DNA of 64,000 nucleotides from CALGFI01 sp963786805 (GCA_963786805.1 CAWBAK010000004.1:1-64000), one strand, 5' to 3'; shown: positions 50,578 through 61,051, counted from the first letter of the stretch. Numbers and translations: made by a program. Notes: a model not told the origin generated them from the letters alone.

Positions 50578-51942
50578 TCACAGCCGCGTCGAGGAGGCGG
50601 CCGCGATGCCGGTCACGGCACTGCTGCGCCCGTCATCTGCGTGAACGGCTCGTCGGGGCAGCGTGAAACGGAACGCGGCGCCGCCCTCGACCGCTTCGTC
50701 CGCCACGATCGTCCCGCCCTGCGCCTCGATCAGCCCGCGGCAGATGTAGAGGCCGAGCCCTGCGCCCGGCTTGCCGGTGCCGCTCAGACGGTGGAACCGC
50801 TGGAAGACCGCCTCGCGGTCCTTCAGGCCGATCCCGTAGCCGGCGTCTCGCACCTCGAAACGGATGGCGAGCTCGTCGCGCGTGATCTCGACGGCGATCC
50901 GGGATTCCTCGGGCGAATACTTCTTCGCGTTGTCGAGCAGGTTGGTGAGCACCCGCACGACGGCGTCGGCATCGCAGACCACCCGGTCGACGCGATGCAT
51001 CCGGAGGTCCACGCGGCCGGTCGTCCCCGAGGCGCGCTCGGCGTCGCTCACCAGCTCACGGACGTCGACCGATTCAAGATGCAGTCGCAGCACGCCGTCG
51101 TCGATCCGCGAGACCGTCAGCAGGTCCTCGACGAGACGAGCGAGGCGCTCGGCCTGCGAGGAGGCGCCGTCGATGAGCTCCTCGCGAACGTCGGCTTGGA
51201 TCGCCGTGCCGTGGGCCTTCAGCGTGCTCATGACGCCGATGATCGCCGCGAGCGGCGTGCGGAACTCGTGCGCGGCGATCGCCACGAACTCCGAGCGCTT
51301 GAGGTCCACGCGGCGAAGGCGCTCGACCTCGGCCCGCTCTTCCCCGAGCTCGAGCTCCCGGGACTCGGCGAGCATCTCCAGGTCGTGCCGTTCGCGACGG
51401 TGCTCCGCGCGTTGGTACGAGAGGAGCCCGACCGCGAACCCGGTGGCGAGCATCACGGTCGGCCGGTAGATCAGCTGCGACCGAGCGATCCCGCTGGGGA
51501 TCGTCGCCGAAACGTGCAAGATCGTGAGACCCAGCGAGACGCCGAGCGTCTCCGCGAGGCGGAAGCGAAGGGCGGCCGAGACCACGACGATGAGGTAGAG
51601 CGTCCAGAACTCGCTCCGTGCCCCGCCCGTCGACTGCACCCAGAGCGTGATCAGCAAGATGTCGATCACCAGGGTGACGAAGCGCATGCGATAGGACGGG
51701 AGCTGATCTCCCGCCAGCACCATGAGGCTGGTGACCCCGTACAGCGCGGCCAGCGTCAGGACGACGATGGCGGTGGGGCCGAGGGCGCGCCGGATCCCGA
51801 GGGAGTTCACGTAGATCGCGGCGACGGCCGCGATCACGACCAATCGGATCAGTGCGATCGATCGCTCGCTGCGGAGCGAGGTGACCCCGACTCCGCTTGA
51901 GACCGGAACCTGAACGGGGAACAAGGAGCCGGCGGCGCTCAT
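50578..51942 (-). CDS. orphan sensor histidine kinase
   Basis: ATG 51942 gives 454 residues; a TTG at 51951 is closer to GGAGGTGGG. Five or so membrane segments fill residues 25-175. The HisKA box is EFVAIAAHEFRTPLAAIIGV, with the phosphorylated histidine. The ATPase part has LTNLLDNAKKYSPEES (N box), VRDAGYGIGLKDRE (G1) and PGAGLGLYICRGLIEAQGG (G2). No response regulator gene is found on either side, so the partner lies elsewhere. The ligand cannot be told. It is upstream of comEA by 110 bases on the same strand. Confidence 0.92.
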   Translation of the reverse strand: MSAAGSLFPVQVPVSSGVGVTSLRSERSIALIRLVVIAAVAAIYVNSLGIRRALGPTAIVVLTLAALYGVTSLMVLAGDQLPSYRMRFVTLVIDILLITLWVQSTGGARSEFWTLYLIVVVSAALRFRLAETLGVSLGLTILHVSATIPSGIARSQLIYRPTVMLATGFAVGLLSYQRAEHRRERHDLEMLAESRELELGEERAEVERLRRVDLKRSEFVAIAAHEFRTPLAAIIGVMSTLKAHGTAIQADVREELIDGASSQAERLARLVEDLLTVSRIDDGVLRLHLESVDVRELVSDAERASGTTGRVDLRMHRVDRVVCDADAVVRVLTNLLDNAKKYSPEESRIAVEITRDELAIRFEVRDAGYGIGLKDREAVFQRFHRLSGTGKPGAGLGLYICRGLIEAQGGTIVADEAVEGGAAFRFTLPRRAVHADDGRSSAVTGIAAASSTRL

Positions 51943-52098
51943 CGGTTCCAACCCACCTCCAATGGGGACCGGACCACCTCCCGATGGCCTCGGGATTGGT
52001 TATCGGACCTATCGCCCCATGGATTGAGCCGTCAGTTCCGCCGGTCCCAGAGCCCGCCAGAGTGCCGCGCCGGGGGCCGGAACGAAGCGGCGTGCGCT

Positions 52099-54549
52099 TC
52101 AGCCGGCCGTGACGAGGTTCACGAGGCGCGGCGCACGCACGATCACCTGGCGGACCTCCCGGCCGTCGATCGCCCGCTTGACCTTGTCCGAGCCCAGCGC
52201 CAGGTCCCGGACCTCGTCCTCGGAGGCGCCGGCGTCCACCTCGATCCGGTCGCGAACCTTCCCGTCCACCTGGACGACCAGGACGACCCGGTCCCGCTTC
52301 GCCAGCGCCTCGTCGAAGGCCGGCCAGCGGGAGACGTGCACGCTCTCGGCGTTCCCGAGCGCCTCGCGCCAGAGCTCCTCGGTGACGAACGGGGCCATCG
52401 GCGCCAGCATCTGGACCAGCGCCGTTGCCGCCTCGCGCCCGCCCCCGCCGGAATCCAGGGTCGAGCGCAGCTCGTTCGTGAGGACCTGCAGCTTCGAGAT
52501 GGCCACGTTGAACCGGAACCGCTCGAGGTCCGAGGTCACGGCCTCGATCGTTCGATGGGTGAGGCGCCGCAGCTCCTCGGGCTCCTGGGTCGCGGCTTCG
52601 CGCTCGGCGGCCTCCCACACGGCGGCGTGCACGCGACCGAGCCACGCGTTCGCGGCCGGCCGGCGATCGGGGTCGGGCTCGATCAGCTTCCAGTCGATGT
52701 CGTCCTCGAACGGCCCGGCGAACAGCATCGTGACCCGCATCGAATCGGCGCCCCACCGCTCGACGAGCGGCATCGGCTCGACGACGTTGCCCTTGGACTT
52801 GCTCATCGAGGACCCGCCGAAGATGACCTGTCCCTGGTTCATCAGGCGGAGCGCCGGCTCGGAGAAGCTCACCATCCCCATGTCCTTGAGGACCTTGGTG
52901 AAGAAGCGCGAGTAGAGCAGGTGCAAGATCGCGTGCTCGACGCCGCCGGTGTACTGGTCGACGGGCATCCACCGGGCGACCTTCTCCGGGTCGAAGGCCT
53001 GGCGATCCTCGTGAGGCGAGCAATAGCGGAAGAAGTACCAGGACGAGTCGACGAACGTGTCCATCGTGTCCGTGTCCCGGACGGCCTCCTTGCCACAGGT
53101 CGGACAGGTGGTGTGCTTCCACGTCGGATGGCGGGCGAGGGGCGACTCGCCGCCGGGCGTGAAGTCCACGTCGTCGGGCAGCAGGACGGGGAGCTGATCC
53201 TCGGGCACGGCTACCTCGCCGTGATCCGGACAATGGACGATCGGGATCGGCGCTCCCCAGTACCGCTGACGGCTCAGCAACCAGTCCCGCAGGCGGTAGG
53301 TGACCGCGGCCCTGCCCTTGCCCTGTTCCTCGAGCCACTTGACGACCTCGGGGATCGCTTCGGGCGATCGCAGCCCGTCGAACGGTCCGGAGTTCACCAT
53401 CGCGCCTTCGTGGTCGTGGGCCTCGGTCATCGAGGTGGGATCGCGCTCCTCGCCCTCCGGCTGGATGACGACCCGGATCGGCAGCCCGTGATGCCGGGCG
53501 AACTCGAAGTCGCGCTGGTCGTGCGCCGGAACACCCATCACCGCACCCGTGCCGTACGCCATCAACACGTACGGCGCGACGAACACCGGCACCTGCTCTC
53601 CGTTCACCGGGTTCACGGCGTGGACGCCGAGGTTCACGCCCTCGCGCGTGTCCGCCTCCTCGCGAACGGTGAGCGGGGTCGAGCGGAGCGCCTCGATCAT
53701 CGCGGCCGCCTCCGCCGGGACACCTCCGGCCCGGGCCAGCTCGGGGACGAGCGGGTGCTCGACCGCGAAGACGAAGAACGTGACGCCCCACAGCGTGTCC
53801 GGCCGCGTCGTGAACACCTCGACGCGGTCGCCGGTCTCGGCGATCTCGAACTCGACCGACGCGCCCTCGGAGCGGCCGATCCAGTTCCGCTGCATCGTGA
53901 TGACGCGTTCGGGCCACTCGAGCTCCTGCGTGTCGTCGAGCAGGCGCTGCGCGTAGTCGGTGATCTTGAAGAACCACTGCGTCAGGTCCTTGCGGACCAC
54001 CGGCGTCCCGCACCGCTCGCACGCTCCGTTGACCACCTGCTCGTTCGCGAGAACCGTCTGATCGTTGGGACACCAGTTGGCCGCCGCCTTCTTCCGATAG
54101 GCGAGGCCCCGATCGAAGAACCGCTTGAACAGCCACTGCGTCCATCGGTAGTACTCGGGGTCCGAGGTGTGGAGCTGGCGCGTCCAGTCGAACGACATCC
54201 CCAGGCGCCGGAAGGAACGGCGTTGCTGGTCGATGTTCGCGTAGGTCCACTCCTTCGGATGGACGCCGCGCTTGATCGCGGCGTTCTCGGCGGGGAGCCC
54301 GAACGAGTCCCACCCGATCGGGTGCAGCACGTTGTTCCCCTGCATCCATCGGAAGCGGGCGATGACGTCCCCGCCGCTGAACGCCTCGGCGTGACCCAGG
54401 TGCAGGTCGCCCGAGGGGTACGGGAACATGTCGAGGGCGTAGAAGCGGGGCCGAGGGTCGTCGGGATCCTCCGAGGCCCGGTACAGGCCCTCGGACTCCC
54501 ACCGCTCGATCCACTTGGGCTCGATCTGGGTCGGATCGTAGGGACGCAT
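52099..54549 (-). CDS. leuS: leucyl-tRNA synthetase
   Basis: The 816-residue class I enzyme charges tRNA-Leu. HIGH-type motif: DMFPYPSGDLHLGHAEAF. KMSKS-type motif: FGGSSMSKSKGNVVEPMP. The CP1 editing domain has STPLTVREEADTREGVNLGV and YGTGAVMGVPAHDQRDFEFA. A zinc-knuckle pair, CERCGTPVVRK and CPTCGKEAV, is also visible. The ATG at 54549 (MRPYDPTQIEPKWIERW) is normal. No T-box leader is seen upstream. Confidence 0.97.
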   Translation of the reverse strand: MRPYDPTQIEPKWIERWESEGLYRASEDPDDPRPRFYALDMFPYPSGDLHLGHAEAFSGGDVIARFRWMQGNNVLHPIGWDSFGLPAENAAIKRGVHPKEWTYANIDQQRRSFRRLGMSFDWTRQLHTSDPEYYRWTQWLFKRFFDRGLAYRKKAAANWCPNDQTVLANEQVVNGACERCGTPVVRKDLTQWFFKITDYAQRLLDDTQELEWPERVITMQRNWIGRSEGASVEFEIAETGDRVEVFTTRPDTLWGVTFFVFAVEHPLVPELARAGGVPAEAAAMIEALRSTPLTVREEADTREGVNLGVHAVNPVNGEQVPVFVAPYVLMAYGTGAVMGVPAHDQRDFEFARHHGLPIRVVIQPEGEERDPTSMTEAHDHEGAMVNSGPFDGLRSPEAIPEVVKWLEEQGKGRAAVTYRLRDWLLSRQRYWGAPIPIVHCPDHGEVAVPEDQLPVLLPDDVDFTPGGESPLARHPTWKHTTCPTCGKEAVRDTDTMDTFVDSSWYFFRYCSPHEDRQAFDPEKVARWMPVDQYTGGVEHAILHLLYSRFFTKVLKDMGMVSFSEPALRLMNQGQVIFGGSSMSKSKGNVVEPMPLVERWGADSMRVTMLFAGPFEDDIDWKLIEPDPDRRPAANAWLGRVHAAVWEAAEREAATQEPEELRRLTHRTIEAVTSDLERFRFNVAISKLQVLTNELRSTLDSGGGGREAATALVQMLAPMAPFVTEELWREALGNAESVHVSRWPAFDEALAKRDRVVLVVQVDGKVRDRIEVDAGASEDEVRDLALGSDKVKRAIDGREVRQVIVRAPRLVNLVTAG

Positions 54550-54585
54550 CGCGGGGAATGGTAACGAACCGCTGACGCGGAGCGA

Positions 54586-56683
54586 TCAGCTCTGAGCGCG
54601 AAGAAGTAGGCTCAGCTCCGAGGCAGGCATCGGACGACCGAGCAGGAACCCCTGACCGAGCCGACACCCGTGCTCGACGAGGAACGCCAGCTCGCCCTCC
54701 GTCTCGATCCCCTCGGCGAGCGGGGTCATGCCGAGGTTCTCCGCCAGGTCGATCATCGCTCGCACCATGTTCGCGTTGTCGGGGTCGGTGTCCACGCGCG
54801 ACACGAACGATGCGTCGAGCTTCAGGATGTCGACCGGCAGATGCTTGAGCCGGGAAAGCGACGAATAGCCCGTCCCGAAGTCATCGAGGGCGATCGAGAT
54901 CCCCCATGCATGCATCTCCGTGAGGATCTTCTGCGTCCGGTCGGGGTCGGCCATCGCGGTGGACTCCGTGATCTCCACCACGACGCTCCGAGGATCGACG
55001 CCGGAGGCCTTGAGCTTTCCGAGGACTCGCTCCGGCAGGTGCGTGGACCAGAGCTCGCGAGGAGACAGGTTGAAGCCCACCGTGAGTTCGTGCCCCTCGG
55101 CTTGCCACTCTCCCGCCTGGCGCGCAAGCTCTCCGATCACCCAGTCGCCGATCGCCTCGATCAGGCCGAGCTCTTCTGCCACAGGGATGAACTCTCCGGG
55201 AAGGGTGAGACCGCCGTTCGGATGGCGCCATCGCACCAGTGCCTCGACGCCCTCGATCTTCCCCGTCGCGAGCTCGACGACCGGCTGGTAGTGCAGCTCC
55301 CAGTGTTGCTCGGCGACCGCGCGTCGCAGGCGGGTTGTGAACGAGAGCCGGTCCACCAGCTCCTCGCTGTCGTTCGCGTAGATCACGTAGTTCGCGGGTC
55401 CGGATCTCTTCGCCTGATACATGGCCGCATCGGCGTTCCGCATCAGCGTCTCCGCATCGTCTCCGTCTCGCGGGTACAGGCTGATCCCGATGCTTCCCGT
55501 CGTGTAGAAGGGGGTCCCGGACACGTCGAACGGTTCGAGCATCGCGTCGCGCACTCGCACGGCCACCGACTCGGCGATCGCGAGCTGGGAAACGGCTCCG
55601 GCGCCCTCGCCCTCCAGGTCGGAGAGCAACAGGAGGAACTCGTCCCCGCCCTGACGCGCAACGAGGTCGGTCTCTCGAGTGCATCCGCGCAGACGCTCGG
55701 CGAGCTCTCGCAGCAGCTGGTCGCCGACGTGGTGGCCGAGCGAGTCGTTCACGAGCTTGAAGTTGTCGAGGTCGAGATAGAGGACCCCGACCCCGAGGTC
55801 GTACCGGCGGGCGCGCGCCAGCGCGAGCTCGAGCATCTCCTCGAAGAGGACACGGTTGGGAAGTCCCGTGAGCTTGTCGTGGTACGCGAGGAACGAGACC
55901 TCTTCCTCGGCCTTCTTGAGTTCCGTGATGTCGAAGATCACGCCCTGGATCAGCCAAGGCTCGCCCTGCTCGTCGCGGATCACGGAAGCCTGCTCGCTCA
56001 CCCAGATGACGTGACCGTCCGCGTGGACCATCCGATACTCGTGGTTGAGTGACTCGTGGGTGTTGTACGCCTCGACGTACTCGTCCCACGCGCGCTCGAT
56101 GTCCTCGGGATGAACGTGGCGCCGCCACGCGGTCATGTCCTCGAGCCATGTCCTCCTGGCTGATGCCCAGGAGCTGCGTGACCTGCGGGCTGACATAGAT
56201 CGAGCTCTGATTCTCGTCCACCGGATCGATGTAGGTGATCGCCGGGATGCCCTCGACGAGGGCGAGGTACTTGGCCTCGGTCTCGAAACGCGCGGATTCG
56301 GCGGCGCGCATCGCGGAGAGGTCCCGAAGCGTGAGGACGATGTACAAGCCGTCGGTGCCCTGAACCGTCCCGATGTGCACCTCGAGGGGGATCTCGCCTC
56401 CGTCTTTGCGACGGCACGTTCCTTCGACCGTTCCCCCGGCGACCGCTCCGGAGAGCGGGACGCCGACCAGGACGAGGTCCGAGACCAGCCGGTCGGTCAG
56501 CTCGACCACGCGAGAAGCCCGACAACTGCTCCACGCGATGGTTCGCGTACACGACGCGGCCGTCCACGGCCGCGACCACCAGGCACTCGGGGGTCGCCTC
56601 CAGGAGCCCCAAAGGGTCGATGACGCCGTTGAGGTTCCATCCAAAGGGGATCCCTGGCCGCCGATCGCACGGCTCATCTCCAT
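54586..56683 (-). pseudogene. PAS-GGDEF-EAL cyclic-di-GMP protein, up to three frameshifts
   Basis: The C-terminal frame (54586-56149) carries a PAS domain end, the intact GGDEF (VARQGGDEFLLLLS) and EAL (EGVEALVRWRHPNGGL, then the later YQPVVELATGKIEG and LKLDASFVSRVD). Near 56150 one extra base breaks the frame at LGISQED. Near 56515 another separates the first PAS half (TPECLVVAAVDGRVVYANHR). A missing base near 56640 may link this to ATG 56683. With these three changes the length is 698 residues. Both enzyme motifs are complete, so it could make and degrade cyclic-di-GMP; which dominates is unknown. The start is uncertain. Confidence 0.85.
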
Positions 56684-56770
56684 CGACACGCCGGAATGCC
56701 TCCGCCGGTCCCCGTCGGGACCTGGGAGAAATATCGAACGCGCGAGCGCGCAACCTTAGGCAGGGCGCCC

Positions 56771-57998
56771 TCAGGACTGCGCCGGCGTTCGCTCCTCCAT
56801 GCCCCAGGGCGAGCCGTACTCCTTCAGGAGATCCAGGAACGGGACCGGGTCGAACACCTCCGGCCCGAGGACCCCCACGCCACTCCAGACGCCGGTCGCG
56901 AGGAGCTCGAAGGCGATCACCGGGTTGATCGCCGTCTGCCACACGACCGCCTGCGCGCCGTCCCGCCGCCACGTCTCCTCGTTGTCGGCGACGTGGTACA
57001 GGTAGACCTCGCGCGGACCGCCGTCGATCCCCGTCCCGGTGATCCAGGTCCCCGCGCACGTCTTCCCGGTCATCTTGTCGCCGAGCGTCGCCGGCTCGGG
57101 CAGCACGGCGGCGACGACGTCGCGAGGCGACACCTCCACGCCGCCGACCTCGACCGGCTCGGTCCGGTCCAGCCCGAGCTTGCGGAGCGTCCGCAGGATC
57201 TCGATGTACTCCTCGCCGATGCCGTACTTGAAGGTGACACGCCGGCAGTCGATCCACCGCGGGATCAGGACGATCTCCTCGTGCTCGACGTTCACGCACT
57301 CCACGGTGCCGATCCCCTCCGGGAAGGTGAAGCGCTCGGGCTCGCTGAACGGCTCGGTCGTGTACCACCCGCGGTCCTTCTCCCAGATCACCGGCGGGTT
57401 CAGGCACTCCTCGATCGTGGTCCAGATCGAGAAGCTCGGCGCGAAGTCGTAGCCGTGCACCTCCAGGTTCGCGCCGTCGCGCACGTTCACGTCCGCGATC
57501 TCGGAGAAGAGGTGGTCCGCGGCGTAGCGAGTGAACACGTCGGACAGGCCCGGCTCGACGCCGCACCCCACGAGGGCGAGCCGGCCGGCCTCCTCCCATC
57601 GCGACGCCTGGGCGAACTGGTCGTCCCCAAGCTTCTTGCCGACGAGCTCGTACGGCCGTTCGGGATGCGGCTCCGAGGTCGACAGCGCCATGTCCATGTA
57701 GGTCGCGCCGGCCTCGAAGGCACCCTCGAACACCGGCATGACGAACCGCGGGTCGACGGCGTTCAGGATGTGGTCGATGCCGTGCTCCTTGGCGACGGCG
57801 GCGACCGAGGTGGGATCGGAGGCATCGACGACCGCCGCGCTGAACCTGCCCGTTCCGCCGTCGTAACGGTCGACCACACGCCTGCGCCCGCCCGGGATGG
57901 TGATCGGCGAAGACGATGTGCTCGTAGAAATCGCGTCGCGCCGCGATGGGCGCGACGGATCCGCCGACTCCCCCGGTCCCGACGACGAGGATGCGCAT
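56771..57998 (-). pseudogene. saccharopine dehydrogenase-like enzyme, one frameshift
   Basis: ATG 57998 starts MRILVVGTGGVGGSVAPIA, the nucleotide-binding loop; near 57880 the frame moves on by one base to VVDRYDGGTGRFSAAVVDAS. One extra base explains it; the restored length is 408 residues. Further motifs are HILNAVDPRFVMPVFEGAFE and GRLALVGCGVEPGLSDVFTR, typical of the saccharopine dehydrogenase family, which here may act as carboxynorspermidine or lysine-related enzyme or as an unknown oxidoreductase. The N-terminal dinucleotide domain and the C-terminal catalytic domain are both complete after repair. Confidence 0.85.
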
Positions 57999-58061
57999 GG
58001 CGGCGAAGTCTATCCGGCGAGCGGCGCGCGATGGGGTCCGAAGTGTGAGGGTTCTCGGCGG

Positions 58062-58870
58062 TCAGGACTCCAGCTTGGCGAGCCGAGCCGCAAGGCGCCG
58101 CCGCTCCATCTCGGCTCCGCGCCGCTCGCTCTCGGCTGCGCGAAGGGACTCGCGGGACTCGCTGCGACGCGCCTCGATCTCCTCGTGCCGCCGCCGCGCT
58201 CGATCGGCGGCAGCGGCCGCGGAACGCTCCCGGCGCTCGGCCTCGGCCAGCTCTCGCCGCAGTCGCTTCGCCTCCTGCTCGCGCTCGGGGTCGTCGTTCG
58301 GTGGCCGTCCTCGCGGTTCCGGCCCGCGCTCGCCGCCGCCGGCTTCGCCCCTCTCCCACCCTCGAGCACCCGCAGCCCGGGCTCGCCGAACGAGACGGGC
58401 GGCTGCAGCGGCTTCGTCAGGCGTCCGGAACGGAGCAGCTCGCCGGACTCCTCGTCGACGGCGGCCGCATCGAGGGTGGAGGACAGGTCGTCCTCGTGCG
58501 AGCCGGCCGACGTCCCCGCCCGTTCCAGGATCGCCGAGGCCTTCCGGGCGAGCCGTCCCACGAGGCGCCGGCGTTCGTCCGTCGCCTCGCGAAGCGGCTC
58601 GACGTCCCCGCCCGAGAGCGCTCGCCGCTGTGCGTCGCGGAGCCGAGTGCCGAGCTCGAGGAGCTCGCCGATCCCCTCCGGGTCCTCACGCGCGAGCGCG
58701 TTCAGACCCCAGGCGGAGACGACCGGCTTGCGCAGCCCCTTGACCCGCTTCGCGGCCTCGCCGTCCCCGGTGCCCTGAAGCTCCTTGGCCAGCGCGTCGC
58801 GCTCGGGCGTGAAGCGGTCCAGGGGCAGGGCGTAGAGGGCATCGATCCTGCCCTCGAGCTCGTCGGCCAC
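58062..58870 (-). pseudogene. coiled-coil protein, one frameshift
   Basis: GTG 58870 starts VADELEGRIDALYALPLDRF and runs through NALAREDPEGIGELLELGTR and SGELLRSGRLTKPLQPP. Somewhere near 58290-58350, in a G-rich stretch, the frame needs one more base; the C terminus then reads EREQEAKRLRRELAEAERRE and ends LAARLAKLES at 58062. The restored length is 269 residues. The last 90 residues are a long Glu/Arg/Ala-rich coiled coil. I do not recognise the family, though a similar layout is found in conserved actinobacterial hypothetical proteins. No membrane segment is seen. Confidence 0.62.
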
Positions 58871-59215
58871 GGTCGCTCCCCTCGCTCTCCGTCGGGTCTG
58901 CGGCCCGGAACTCTGGACGCAAGACCCCATCTTCCGACAGGCTACGTCCGACGATGCGAGGGCGAACGGCCCGAACGGCCCGACCAACCGGAGGAGCGAT
59001 GCGGCGTCTCGGAGACGACCGCACCACGCGCGGCCCGGCTTCCGCCGGGATCCAAGCCGCGGGCGAGATCGATCGCAAGGCGTTAGCCTAGGAAACGGCT
59101 TCCTGACGTCGCGTCGAACCCGACCTGCTGGGCGTCGAGGCGCAGGGCCGAGTCCGTCCGATCTGCCGCGGCGATCGCGGAGCCATCGACGGGGTCGTAG
59201 CCCGCGGCCGAGCTC
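58871..59215. other. gene-free stretch between coiled-coil gene and broken dioxygenase
   Basis: These 345 bases hold no convincing open frame, tRNA or strong hairpin. The right part may include the decayed 5' end of the dioxygenase gene; a short direct repeat, CGAACGGCC twice in tandem, occurs near 58970-58985. The promoter of the coiled-coil gene should lie at the left edge. Confidence 0.45.
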
Positions 59216-59963
59216 GATGACGACGAAATCCGGTGCTGCGCCGAACCTACCTGTGCATCCACTTCCCGCAGAAGAGCTACTACGGCGGGCTCGCAGGAGG
59301 GATCGTGAGCGGACGCCCGTACGCGCTCCTCCCGCGGCGGTTCGGGCCCTGAACAAGGTCGTGATCGGGCCGAACGTGAAGATGATGCAGTCGCATGCTC
59401 GTTCGATCAAGTCCGAGGGCAAACCCGGTCAGGCCTGGCATCAGGACGACGACGCACATCCCGACGAGGCACCCGCGACCGGTCACATCGCAGCCGTGCT
59501 GGATCGACGCTCGACGATGCGACCGTGGAGAACGGCTGCCTCTGGGTGATCCCGGGTTCCCATCGCGCCGGTGTCCTGTATCCCGACGCGCGAACAGGAC
59601 GATCCCGCGCTTCGACTGCACCCGCGAGGCCTACGGGTCTCCGCTATCGAACGAAGGAGGACGGCCGTTGACGGTCGGAGCTGAGAGGCCGCGGCGCTCG
59701 TCTTCGACGGCGCGACCTCTTGCACCGCTCCCTGCGCGAACGCGGACGGCAAGGCATGCGGCGGGCGCTCGTGAACCACTACATGAGCGCGGAGTCGCTC
59801 CTACTGTGGTTCGCCCCGCAGAGGGGCGAAGCCCATGAGCACGCTCGATCACCGGGACGTGCTGCTCGTGTCCGGCGAGCGATCTCGTACATCTTCCGGG
59901 GCACGACCGACGTCATGCAGCCGCACATCGCGGCCCGACGGCGAAGGCGGCTGCATCCGGTGA
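59216..59963 (+). pseudogene. phytanoyl-CoA dioxygenase-like gene, broken many times
   Basis: Pieces of a PhyH-type non-haem iron dioxygenase are spread over three frames: YLCIHFPQKSYY, VIGPNVKMMQSHARSIKSEG, GQAWHQDDDAHP (with the HxD iron ligands), DDATVENGCLWVIPGSHRAG, a hint of DGATSCTAPC-like sequence, and RRALVNHYMSAESLLLWF, then EGGCIR at the end. At least six shifts are needed. The order and spacing match a full domain, so nothing large is lost. It is convergent with the cupin gene. As with the SRPBCC gene, either dense read errors or decay could be the cause. I do not claim a working enzyme. Confidence 0.72.
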
Positions 59964-59967
59964 GCCG

Positions 59968-60342
59968 CTAACTCCCCTTCGCGTAGTTGCTCGCGCCGAA
60001 CCAATCCACGACGACGACGGGCTCGTCGCCGACGACCCAGGCGTCGTGACCGCGCGGAAGCGACGTCACGTCCCCCGGGCCGGCCTCGAACTCGGTGCCG
60101 TCGTCCATGCGGATCGCGAGCCGCCCGCTCACGTGGTACTGGAAGTGCGGTGCCTCGCAACTCTCCGTGCCTGCGATCGACTTCAGGTCGTTCGACCAGC
60201 GCCAGCCCGGCTCGAAGACGAGCCGTCCGAGCTCGGCGCCGCTCACCGTGAGGATCTCCGCCCTGCCCTTCGGGAACTCCCGGGTCTCCTCGGGCTTCTC
60301 GAACGTCTTGTGGGCCGTCTCCTGCGTCTCCGTGCCCTGCAT
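59968..60342 (-). CDS. small cupin-domain protein
   Basis: ATG 60342 (MQGTETQETAHKTF) follows GGAGGACACG and gives 124 residues; an upstream in-frame start is less well placed. The cupin barrel shows LVFEPGWRWSNDLKSIAGTE, CEAPHFQYHVSGRLAIRMDD and PGDVTSLPRGHDAWVVGDEP. His and Glu residues in the barrel could hold a metal. The gene is divergent from the TetR regulator across a palindrome, so it is probably that regulator's target. No substrate can be read. Confidence 0.8.
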   Translation of the reverse strand: MQGTETQETAHKTFEKPEETREFPKGRAEILTVSGAELGRLVFEPGWRWSNDLKSIAGTESCEAPHFQYHVSGRLAIRMDDGTEFEAGPGDVTSLPRGHDAWVVGDEPVVVVDWFGASNYAKGS

Positions 60343-60382
60343 CGTGTCCTCCCCTCCTCTGGCCAACCTGCTCCAACCCGGG

Positions 60383-60409
60383 TATCCTTACCTACTAGTA
60401 GATAGGAAG
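60383..60409. promoter_or_regulatory. palindrome, candidate TetR operator
   Basis: The core CTACTAGTAG (60392-60401) is a perfect 10-base palindrome, with partial symmetry beyond it (TATCCTTAC on the left, ATAGGAAG on the right). It lies between a cupin gene and a TetR-family gene that point away from each other, a usual place for a TetR operator. It is AT-rich compared with its surroundings and could also overlap both promoters. Confidence 0.65.
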
Positions 60410-60445
60410 TCAACTCGGATCCGCAGGATGAGGGAGGATGTGCCC

Positions 60446-61051
60446 GTGGCGGCGAAGCGGAGCGAGACCGGGACCGCGGCGAAGGTCCTCGACGTCGCCG
60501 AGCGGCTGATCCAGACCCGCGGCTACAACGGCTTCAGCTATGCGGACGTCGCGGCCGAGCTCAAGATCACGAAGGCGAGCCTGCACTACCACTTCGCCGG
60601 CAAGGCCGAGCTCGGAGAGGCGCTCATCGAGCGCTACGCGACCCGATTCCTCGAGGCGCTCGCCGCGATCGACACCTCACCCACCGAGGCGCTCGCGAAG
60701 CTCGATGCCTACGCGAAGATCTATGCGGATGTGCTTCGCGGCAAGCGGATGTGCCTGTGCGGCATGCTCGCCGCCGAGTACCAGACACTCCCCAAGCCGA
60801 TGCGGAACTCCGTGATCCGGTTCTTCGACGAGAACGAGGCCTGGCTCGAGAAGGTCCTCGTGCAGGGCCAGGACGAGGGAACGCTCGAGTTCACCGGAAC
60901 GGCGAAGGACGCGGCCCGGTTGATCGTCAGCAGCCTGGAGGGCGCCATGCTCGTCGCGCGGCCGTACGGCGACCTCGCGCGGTTCCAAGCGGCGGCCGAT
61001 CGCCTGCTGTCGAGTTTGGCAAGTCAGGCTCCGATGGAGCTCGCCCACTAG
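60446..61051 (+). CDS. TetR/AcrR-family transcription regulator
   Basis: The preferred start is GTG 60446 (VAAKRSETGTAAKVLD), eight bases after AGGGAGG; ATG 60428 overlaps that site and would add six residues. The product is 201 residues. The helix-turn-helix is at about 30-60: GFSYADVAAELKITKASLHY and HFAGKAELGEALIERYA. The ligand part contains RMCLCGMLAAEYQTLPKPMR, a common feature of one TetR group. It is likely a repressor of itself and of the divergent cupin gene. The inducer is unknown. Confidence 0.9.
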   Translation: MAAKRSETGTAAKVLDVAERLIQTRGYNGFSYADVAAELKITKASLHYHFAGKAELGEALIERYATRFLEALAAIDTSPTEALAKLDAYAKIYADVLRGKRMCLCGMLAAEYQTLPKPMRNSVIRFFDENEAWLEKVLVQGQDEGTLEFTGTAKDAARLIVSSLEGAMLVARPYGDLARFQAAADRLLSSLASQAPMELAH

